Positions 47,796 through 54,089 of a stretch of DNA of 64,000 bases are shown here, piece after piece. The notes under the pieces were generated by a model. It saw nothing but the letters and a program-made list of their open reading frames with translations. It was not told where the DNA came from and searched no databases. A program made the position numbers and the translations under genes. Numbering within the stretch: the first letter of the stretch is position 1; every line of letters starts with the position of its first letter. The DNA is from Deinococcus yavapaiensis KR-236 (lineage in GTDB: Bacteria; Deinococcota; Deinococci; Deinococcales; Deinococcaceae), in assembly GCF_003217515.1 (NCBI RefSeq), contig NZ_QJSX01000003.1, positions 186,001 to 250,000 of the forward strand. The letters are read 5' to 3'.

Positions 47796-49293
47796 CTCGC
47801 ACCGTCAACGGGAAGACGCCCGTGAAGAGGCGCGGCCAAGCGAGGCTCGCGCCGTGCCACTCGAAGGCGAAGTTCGCGAAGCGCGGCGCGAACGCCGTCT
47901 GCCAAAGTTCCCGCGCGCGAACCGCCAGACGCGCGTCGACTTCCGTCGTCGCCAGCGGCATCTGATCGCCGAGATCGAAGATGTTCGGAGCGGGCAGGAC
48001 GTTCCACACTTCGGCGCGCACGTCCGCTTGATACAGCCAGTCGTCCACGAGGCGGGAGAAGAGCGCTTCGACGCGCGCGCGCTCGCGCCCTTGGCCGTGC
48101 AGGACGCACACGCCCGTCGCGATGGCTCCGCCGAGGGTGTTCCCGGCGGTGTTCCACGCGGCGTACCCCGTGAGGTTGGCGAGGGGCGCGCTTCCCAGCA
48201 GAGTCATGAGGCGTCGCTCGGCGCCGTTGGGGTACGCGACGTCGGCCAGCACGACCTTCTCGCCGCGGCTCAGGGCTTCTCGGAGCTTCGAGGCGAACGC
48301 CGGGAGGTTCCTCGCGGGCGTGTCCACCGACTCGAAGTCGGGCTGCGCGTGTCCTTGCCGCACGGCGGGCGCGCTCACGAAGAGGGTGAAGGCTTCGCCT
48401 GACGTGACCTCCTCGCAGCCGCACGCCTTGAGGTGATCGTGCACGAGCGGTCCGAGCGGTCGGTCCTCGTACAGCGTCGTCGCGGCGACCGAGAGGGGAG
48501 AAGGATACACGACCTTGACCTTCAAGCGCCGCTCGCCGAGCAAGGCGCGGGCGAGCAGGACCGACGACACTTCGTCCGCGCCCGGATACACCTCCGCCTT
48601 GTCCCACAAGTCCAGCGCGTCGAGCTTCGCTTCCAACTCGCGGCGGTCGCGGGCGGCGAGACCGTACGGCGTCGTGTCGTCCAAGGTGAGGTGGAGACGC
48701 TCCAGCACGCCTTCGTGCAGCAAGTCGATGGCCGCCTCGTGCATCGCGTGATTGCGCTCGCGCGTCGCCAGCCAGTCGGTCAGGACGTGCGTCGGAACGG
48801 CGTTCCGGGCTTCTTGAAGGCGCGCGCTCGTCTCGGCGGAGAAGTTGGCGCGCTCGTTTCGGTCCGTCCATTCGGACACCGCGCGAAGGCGTGCGCCCCA
48901 CTCGCCGTAGTACGGCTTTTCCTCCAGCGGGTCGTCGTCGTGCGCCACGCGGACGACGATGCCGTGCGCGAGGATGCGCAGGGAAGGATGCGAGGCCTTG
49001 AGTTCGCGCAAAGTTGCCAAGCGTTCGAGCACGTCGGTCAGCGGTGTCGATTCGCGGCGCGCGGGCACGAGACCGCCGAGCGTCAGCATCTCCAGGCTCA
49101 CGACGAGGACGTCGGCCGACGGCGCGTGTTCGAGCAGCCAAGCGTGCAGCGTCCTCGTGTCGGCGGGTCGGGCGCAGTCGTTGAGAAGATTCTTGGGAGG
49201 GGAGAGCAGGGAGACGCCCGCCGCCTCCGCCAACTGGTGTGGCAAGTCGAGGGTGGGCGGGCGCGAATCGCAGGGAAGCAGCAAGATGTGCAT
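47788..49293 (-). CDS. DUF4127 family protein
   Basis: A 501-residue cytosolic protein of the DUF4127 family. The N-terminal LLLPCDSRPPTLDLP is its hallmark (PLDSRP-like), followed by MLTLGGLVPARR and a catalytic-looking centre (LTLDDTTPYGL, EVYPGADEVSSVLLARALL, LTGYAAWNTAGNTLGGAIATG). Function is not established to my knowledge. The family recurs in sugar operons, and here it lies between ABC permeases and a ROK kinase with nanE upstream, so a role in processing an amino sugar or glycoside is likely. An ATG start and an eight-base overlap with the downstream gene show operon structure. Confidence 0.85.
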   Translation of the reverse strand: MHILLLPCDSRPPTLDLPHQLAEAAGVSLLSPPKNLLNDCARPADTRTLHAWLLEHAPSADVLVVSLEMLTLGGLVPARRESTPLTDVLERLATLRELKASHPSLRILAHGIVVRVAHDDDPLEEKPYYGEWGARLRAVSEWTDRNERANFSAETSARLQEARNAVPTHVLTDWLATRERNHAMHEAAIDLLHEGVLERLHLTLDDTTPYGLAARDRRELEAKLDALDLWDKAEVYPGADEVSSVLLARALLGERRLKVKVVYPSPLSVAATTLYEDRPLGPLVHDHLKACGCEEVTSGEAFTLFVSAPAVRQGHAQPDFESVDTPARNLPAFASKLREALSRGEKVVLADVAYPNGAERRLMTLLGSAPLANLTGYAAWNTAGNTLGGAIATGVCVLHGQGRERARVEALFSRLVDDWLYQADVRAEVWNVLPAPNIFDLGDQMPLATTEVDARLAVRARELWQTAFAPRFANFAFEWHGASLAWPRLFTGVFPLTVRDA

Positions 49294-49306
49294 GGATGAA
49301 GTTCGG

Positions 49307-50197
49307 TCAGCCTTTCACCGCGCCGTCGAGTCCGCGCATGAAGAACTTCTGGGCGGCGAGGAACACGACGAGGACGGGCAGCATCATGATCATGGCGCCC
49401 GCGGCGATGTTGAACGGGTCGTAGTTGAATTGGCCTCTGAGCTTCAAGACGGCCACGGCGAGAGGTTGCAAGTCTTCGTTGGTAATAAGCGCGAGGCTGG
49501 GCCAGAAGTAGTCGTTCCAACTGCCGACGAGCGTGAAGATCGCCAGGGCCGTGAGGGTCGGGACGGACAGCGGCAGCATGATGCGCCACCAGATCTGCAG
49601 TTCTGTCGCGCCGTCGAGCCGCGCCGCTTCCAGCAACGTCTCGGGAATGGCGAGGTACGCGCTTCTCATCACGAAGATGCCGAAGGCCGTCGCGAGGACG
49701 GGCAGCACGACGCCCGCGTACGTGCCGAGGATGCCGAGGTTGCGCAGTGTCAGGACGTTCACGATGAAGCTCGTCTCGGACGGCAGCACGAGAGTCGACA
49801 AGATGATTCCCAGGATGATCGCGCGGCCCGGAAAGCGAATGCGCGCCAAGGGGTACGCGGCGAGCGACGCGACGAACAGCGTTCCGATCACCGTGAGCGT
49901 GGAGATCACGACGGAGTTCCACACGTACTTGCCGAGGCTGAAGGTCTTGTAGACGTCGGTGAAGTTGTTCAGCGTGAGGTGCCGTGGAAAGAGGCTCGCC
50001 GGGAAGTCGTAGATGGACACTCCGTTCGACACGGTCTTGTCCGTCAGCGAGATCGCGAGCGTCCAAAGAAACGGAAACACCGCGAAGACGAGGATGACCG
50101 TCAGCAAGGCGTACGTACCGACCTTGCCCAGCACGGACAGCGCGCGCACCCGTGGAGCGGGCCGCGTGCGCTCGGGAGCGCGGGTCTTGGCGATCAT
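49307..50197 (-). CDS. Carbohydrate ABC transporter permease (MalG/UgpE-like)
   Basis: A 296-residue inner-membrane permease with six helices. The ABC-coupling EAA loop is clear: LEAARLDGATELQIWWRIML, contacting the ATPase. N-terminal TM1 (YALLTVILVFAVFPFLWTLA) and the SNGVSIYDFPASLFP periplasmic loop fit the CUT1 second-permease group. ATG 50197 overlaps the preceding permease stop as ATGA. A much longer upstream frame is spurious. It works with the preceding permease and the binding protein; the ATPase subunit is not in this operon. Confidence 0.93.
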   Translation of the reverse strand: MIAKTRAPERTRPAPRVRALSVLGKVGTYALLTVILVFAVFPFLWTLAISLTDKTVSNGVSIYDFPASLFPRHLTLNNFTDVYKTFSLGKYVWNSVVISTLTVIGTLFVASLAAYPLARIRFPGRAIILGIILSTLVLPSETSFIVNVLTLRNLGILGTYAGVVLPVLATAFGIFVMRSAYLAIPETLLEAARLDGATELQIWWRIMLPLSVPTLTALAIFTLVGSWNDYFWPSLALITNEDLQPLAVAVLKLRGQFNYDPFNIAAGAMIMMLPVLVVFLAAQKFFMRGLDGAVKG

Positions 50198-51087
50198 CCG
50201 GTCACCTGCTGATCGCGCGTGAGGCGGTAGTTGACGTAGCTCAGCAGAAAGCCGATGAGGGCCACGCCCATCCCGGCGGCCGCGCCCTGCCCGTAGTCGA
50301 ATTCCTTGAAGGCCTTGCTGTACACGTAGAAGAGCGCCGTGTACGTCGAGTTGACGGGACCGCCGCCGGTGAACACCATGATTTCTTGCAGCACGCGAAG
50401 CGCGGCGAGCGTCGAGAGCAGCGAGCAGATCATCAGCGTCGGCTTCATGAGGGGCACGGTGATCTTCCAGAAGACTTGCGTCTTCGTCGCGCCGTCGAGC
50501 CGCGCCGCTTCGTCGAGTTCCGTCGGAATCGACTGCAAGCCCGCGAGGTACAGCACCATGTAGTACCCGAAGCCTTGCCAGAACGTCACGAACATGATCG
50601 CCCACAACGCCGTGTTCTCGTTGATGAGCCATCCGAACGCGCTCGTCTTCGACAGCACCCCGAGGCCTTGGAGCGCCGCGTTGATCATGCCGTCCTTCGC
50701 GTACACCCACTCCCACATCACGGCGGCGAGCGAGATGCTCGTGATGACGGGGATGTAGTACCCCGCGCGGAAGAACGCGATGGCCGGAAGGCTGCGATTG
50801 ACGAGCACCGCCACGAGCAGCGAGAAGATTTGCAAGATCGGCACGACGACGAGGTACTTCAGCGAGTTCACGATGCCCGTCTGGTACAGCGGATCGGAGA
50901 ACACCTTCTGGTAGTTCTCGAGTCCCACCCACGACGGCCCCTTGCCCGCGCCGAGTTCCAGCGCCGTGTACTTCGAGAAGCTCAAGACGACGTTGTACAG
51001 CACGGGATACAGCGTGAACACGCCCAGCAGAACGAGGGCGGGCAGCAGCATCGCGTAAGCGGTCAAAGTGGTTCGGGTCTTGTTCAT
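50194..51087 (-). CDS. Carbohydrate ABC transporter permease (MalF/UgpA-like)
   Basis: A 297-residue permease, first of the pair. TM1 LTAYAMLLPALVLLGVFTLY and the EAA loop LDEAARLDGATKTQVFWKIT are typical of CUT1 permeases. It is coupled to the next gene by a four-base overlap and separated from the binding-protein gene by a strong hairpin (51113-51151), which would leave binding-protein mRNA in excess. The substrate cannot be inferred from the sequence; the operon points to an amino sugar or mannose-containing glycan fragment. Confidence 0.93.
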   Translation of the reverse strand: MNKTRTTLTAYAMLLPALVLLGVFTLYPVLYNVVLSFSKYTALELGAGKGPSWVGLENYQKVFSDPLYQTGIVNSLKYLVVVPILQIFSLLVAVLVNRSLPAIAFFRAGYYIPVITSISLAAVMWEWVYAKDGMINAALQGLGVLSKTSAFGWLINENTALWAIMFVTFWQGFGYYMVLYLAGLQSIPTELDEAARLDGATKTQVFWKITVPLMKPTLMICSLLSTLAALRVLQEIMVFTGGGPVNSTYTALFYVYSKAFKEFDYGQGAAAGMGVALIGFLLSYVNYRLTRDQQVTG

Positions 51088-51112
51088 GGGTGGAATCCCT
51101 CGTCACCCCTCA

Positions 51113-51151
51113 CCTGCAATCCCTCTCCTGTCGTGGGAGAGGGATTGCAGG
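51113..51151 (-). other. Intercistronic hairpin after the binding-protein gene
   Basis: A perfect 16-bp stem (CCTGCAATCCCTCTCC with its complement) and a seven-base loop lie between the binding-protein stop and the permease start. No U-tract: a partial terminator or RNase barrier typical of ABC operons. Confidence 0.7.
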
Positions 51152-51159
51152 GGGAGGCT

Positions 51160-52431
51160 TTACTTCGCGTTCGCGTTCCAGAAGGTCACGGCGTCGTTGA
51201 GGGCTTGCTGAGCGGTCTTGCGACCGAGGAACGCCGCTTGGATGTTGTCGTTGAAGTTCTTGTAGACGACGTCGGTGTTCTTCGGAGAGGCGAAGCCGGG
51301 GTTGATGAGGCCGCCCGTGCCGGCGACGCGCGCCGTGGCGATTTCGATGGGATCTTGCGACGTCGTCTTGAACGACGGGTCGTTCTTGGCGGCCTTCGTG
51401 GTCGGAACGATCGGCACGACGTTGGCGAACTTCACTTGGTTGACGTTGTTCGTCATGAACAGCGCGAACAGCGCGGCTTCCTTCTGGTGCTTCGAGGCGC
51501 GCGGAATGACGAGGCTGAACGCGCCGCCCGTCTGCACCTTCGCCTTGCCGAGCGGAGCGCTCGTGATCTTGGTCTTGGAGTAGATGTCCTTGTTGCTGTC
51601 GCGCACGCGGTTGAGCGATTGCGGACCGCCCACCATGAACGCGACCTTGCCTTGGCTGTACAGCTCGTTGGTGACTTGGAAGGCTTCCTTGCGCAGCAGG
51701 TCTTGCGGAATGTAGTCGCCTTTCATGAGGTCGACGTACTTTTGCAGCAACGCGGCGTGGGTCGGCGAGTTGAAGACCGCTTGGCCGCTCGCGTTCGTGA
51801 TGGGCAGGCCGTCGAGGTAGAAGTACGCGAGGAAGGACGCGCCGTTGGGGTCGGACACGGGCGGCAGCCAACCGTACGCGCCCGTCTTGTCCTTGATGGT
51901 CTTCGAGGCGTTGAGCAAGTCGTCGAGGGTGCGGATGCGCGAGATGCTCACGCCCGCCTTTTGCAGCAACTCGGAGTTGTACATCATGACGCCTTGATCG
52001 ACGTAGCCGTACCAGGGGTAGCCGTAGAACTTGCTGTCGTGCTTGAAGATGTTCAAGACGTTGGAGTAGTACAGGCGGTTGAGGGTGGAGAGCGGCGTGA
52101 GGTCCGTGATGGGCACGAGCAGGTTGTTCTGCACGGCGGCGGCCGTCGAGTCGTTCCAAAGGTTCACGACGTCGGGCGCTTGCCCGAGGGCGATGGTGGC
52201 TTGGAAGTCACGCTCGATGGTGTCTTGCTTGTCGAGCCACTTCACGGTGATGTTCGGGTTTTGCTTTTCGAAGTCGGCGATGACGCCCTTAATGAAGTTG
52301 TCGAACTTCGGGCTGAGGTACCACGTCCAGAACTCGATCTGCGTCTTTTGCTGCGCGAAGGCGCTGGACGTGAGGCCGGTCGAGATCAGGGCGAGGCTGA
52401 CGAGGGCGACCTTCTTGACACTCTTCTTCAT
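51160..52431 (-). CDS. ABC transporter sugar-binding protein (CUT1, SBP_bac_1 family)
   Basis: A 423-residue exported receptor. A signal peptide (MKKSVKKVALVSLALISTGL, cleavage near AFA-QQ) has no lipobox Cys, so the protein is periplasmic or wall-associated rather than a lipoprotein. The family core includes TQIEFWTWYLSPKFDNFIKG, ALGQAPDVVNLWNDS and GKVAFMVGGPQSLNRVRD. The aromatic residues (FWTWY, YPWYGYVDQG) are typical of sugar stacking. The ATG has GGAGG seven bases upstream. It lies downstream of the RpiR regulator in the nanE operon. Confidence 0.93.
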   Translation of the reverse strand: MKKSVKKVALVSLALISTGLTSSAFAQQKTQIEFWTWYLSPKFDNFIKGVIADFEKQNPNITVKWLDKQDTIERDFQATIALGQAPDVVNLWNDSTAAAVQNNLLVPITDLTPLSTLNRLYYSNVLNIFKHDSKFYGYPWYGYVDQGVMMYNSELLQKAGVSISRIRTLDDLLNASKTIKDKTGAYGWLPPVSDPNGASFLAYFYLDGLPITNASGQAVFNSPTHAALLQKYVDLMKGDYIPQDLLRKEAFQVTNELYSQGKVAFMVGGPQSLNRVRDSNKDIYSKTKITSAPLGKAKVQTGGAFSLVIPRASKHQKEAALFALFMTNNVNQVKFANVVPIVPTTKAAKNDPSFKTTSQDPIEIATARVAGTGGLINPGFASPKNTDVVYKNFNDNIQAAFLGRKTAQQALNDAVTFWNANAK

Positions 52432-52478
52432 AACTGTTCCTCCAGAACATGAAATGGCGCTTGGAAGCGGGGCGGCGG

Positions 52479-53318
52479 TCAGACGTTACGGTCGGCGACG
52501 GCGGCGGCCGTGCGCCGAATGAATTCGCTGGCGCCCGGACGTTTGAGAAGAAGAAGGCAGTAAAGGACGTCGAGGACGAGCAACTGGCCGAGTTTCGCGC
52601 TGATGGACCCGCCCGAAAGGGGATTTTCGATGACGGACGTGACGAGGGTCTCGTGGGCGACTTGACCGAGGGGACTCTTGTGGCGCTGCGTGAGGGCGAC
52701 GGTGAAGGCGCCGTGCAAGCGGGCTTGTTCGAGCGAGCGAACGACGTCGAGGGTGGTGCCCGATCGGCTGATCGCGACGGCGACCATGCCGGGGCCGAGG
52801 GTCGCGGCGGACATCGCCGCGAGGTGAGGATCGGGGTGGGCGCGCGCGGAGTATCCGAGGCGCAAGAACTTGTACGCGAAGTCTTGGGCGGTGACGCCCG
52901 AGGCGCCCACTCCGTAGAAGTCCACGACTTGCGCGCCGAGCAAGACGTCCACGACCCGCCCGACCGCTTGCGGATCGAGAAGTTTCGAGGTGTCCTCCAG
53001 CGAGGTGCGCGCGTGGTGCAGCATGTGCTCCATGGCGTCCTCGGGCGTGTGCGGCGTGCCGACGGGCAAGGACTCGGTGGGGTTCACGGCGAGTTCGGAG
53101 GCGAGGGCGAGCTTGAAGTCCTGAAAGCCCGAGAAGCCGAGGTCTCGGCAAAAGCGGATGACACTCGCCTCGGAGGTGTTGGCGCCCTCTGCGACTTCCA
53201 TGACGGTTTGGTACAAGACCTTCTCGGGTTCGGCGAGCGCGTAGTCGGCGACGCGCCTCAAGGCGGGCGAAAGGCCCGGCCCGAGGGCGCGCAGGGACGC
53301 GAGGGCGCTCGTCGGCAC
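52479..53318 (-). CDS. MurR/RpiR family transcriptional regulator
   Basis: A 279-residue phosphosugar-sensing regulator. An N-terminal RpiR helix-turn-helix (LSPALRRVADYALAEP, then ANTSEASVIRFCRDLGFSGF) is followed by a SIS sugar-phosphate-binding domain (GAQVVDFYGVGASGVTAQDF; AISRSGTTLDVVRSLEQA). GTG 53318 is preferred: GGAGG lies seven bases upstream and the gene begins three bases before the nanE stop codon ends its neighbour. As the second gene of the operon it likely senses ManNAc-6-P or GlcNAc-6-P and controls the nanE promoter. Confidence 0.92.
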   Translation of the reverse strand: MPTSALASLRALGPGLSPALRRVADYALAEPEKVLYQTVMEVAEGANTSEASVIRFCRDLGFSGFQDFKLALASELAVNPTESLPVGTPHTPEDAMEHMLHHARTSLEDTSKLLDPQAVGRVVDVLLGAQVVDFYGVGASGVTAQDFAYKFLRLGYSARAHPDPHLAAMSAATLGPGMVAVAISRSGTTLDVVRSLEQARLHGAFTVALTQRHKSPLGQVAHETLVTSVIENPLSGGSISAKLGQLLVLDVLYCLLLLKRPGASEFIRRTAAAVADRNV

Positions 53319-53320
53319 GC

Positions 53321-54010
53321 TCAAGCCTCCACGGGCGCGTCGCGCAGGACGTCCACGAAGCGCTTCGTCATGAGCTCCAGGCGGGTGAGGGCGCTGCCGA
53401 CGGTGACGGCGTAAGCTCCGGCGTGCAGGGCGGCGCGCGCGTCCTCGGGCGTGTGGAGGCGGCCCTCGGCGATGACGCGCACGCCCGCCTTGCCGAGCGC
53501 GCGCACGAGGTCGAGGTCGGGGCCGTCGAGGGCGGGAGAGTGCGGCGTGTACCCGCTGAGGGTGCTGCCGACGAAGTCCGCGCCCGCTTTCCAAGCGGCG
53601 AGTCCTTCTTCGAAGGTGGAGCAGTCGGCCATGACGAGCTTGCCGTGCTCGTGCACCGCGGCCACGAGGCGCTCGACGGGTACGGGCCGCTCGCGGATGG
53701 TGGCGTCGAAGGCGATGATGTCGGCGCCCGCGAGCGCGAGGTCGCGCACGTCCGACAAGAGCGGCGTGATGTAGACGTTCGTGCCGGGCTCGTCGCGCTT
53801 CACGAGGCCGACGATGGGCGCGGACGTCAGCGGGCGGGTGGCCTTCAAGTCGGGAAGGCCTTCGAGACGCAGGGCGACGGCGCCTCCGGCGAGGGTCGCC
53901 AAGGCGAGCGCGGCGACGTGGGCGGGTTGATCGAGCGGCCCTCCTCGCACCGGTTGGCACGACGCGACGAGTCCCCCTCGAAGGCTCTCGAGGATGTGTG
54001 CAACAGTCAT
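53321..54010 (-). CDS. nanE: N-acetylmannosamine-6-phosphate 2-epimerase
   Basis: A 229-residue TIM-barrel enzyme converting ManNAc-6-P to GlcNAc-6-P. Family landmarks: GGLVASCQPVRGGPLD at the N-terminus, GLVKRDEPGTNVYITP with the catalytic Lys, FDATIRERP, VMADCSTFEEG with the catalytic Asp, VGSTLSGYTPHSP, and VIAEGRLHTPEDARAALHAG. Length is standard. It is first in an operon with regulator, ABC uptake genes, DUF4127 and ROK, but there is no NanA aldolase nearby. GAGGT lies four bases before the ATG, and a near-perfect promoter sits just upstream. Confidence 0.95.
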   Translation of the reverse strand: MTVAHILESLRGGLVASCQPVRGGPLDQPAHVAALALATLAGGAVALRLEGLPDLKATRPLTSAPIVGLVKRDEPGTNVYITPLLSDVRDLALAGADIIAFDATIRERPVPVERLVAAVHEHGKLVMADCSTFEEGLAAWKAGADFVGSTLSGYTPHSPALDGPDLDLVRALGKAGVRVIAEGRLHTPEDARAALHAGAYAVTVGSALTRLELMTKRFVDVLRDAPVEA

Positions 54011-54038
54011 CTCGACCTCAATTCCTTGATGTGAGGCC

Positions 54039-54067
54039 AGCGTACGGCTGAAATGTTATTTTGTCAA
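54039..54067 (-). promoter_or_regulatory. nanE operon promoter
   Basis: Minus strand TTGACA (perfect -35), 17-base spacer, TACGCT (-10). It is the best -35 match seen in the window and starts about 20 bases after the mannosidase stop. Confidence 0.8.
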
Positions 54068-54089
54068 GCTCCAAAGTGGTGAAATACTA
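54049..54089. promoter_or_regulatory. Possible RpiR operator: direct repeat at the nanE promoter
   Basis: TGAAATGTTA (54049-54058) and TGAAATACTA (54080-54089) are direct repeats of TGAAATNNTA 31 bases apart, about three helical turns. The first lies in the promoter spacer. The pair is AT-rich in a GC-rich surrounding. Assignment to the adjacent RpiR protein is inference. Confidence 0.4.

Noticed and set aside
49307..51106. A 599-codon fusion of the two permease reading frames
   Set aside because: The upstream half is a shadow of the first permease; the true second permease starts at ATG 50197, overlapping the first stop as ATGA.
52479..53960. A 493-codon frame as the RpiR regulator
   Set aside because: The first 214 codons are the out-of-frame complement of nanE; the GTG at 53318 with GGAGG is the real start.
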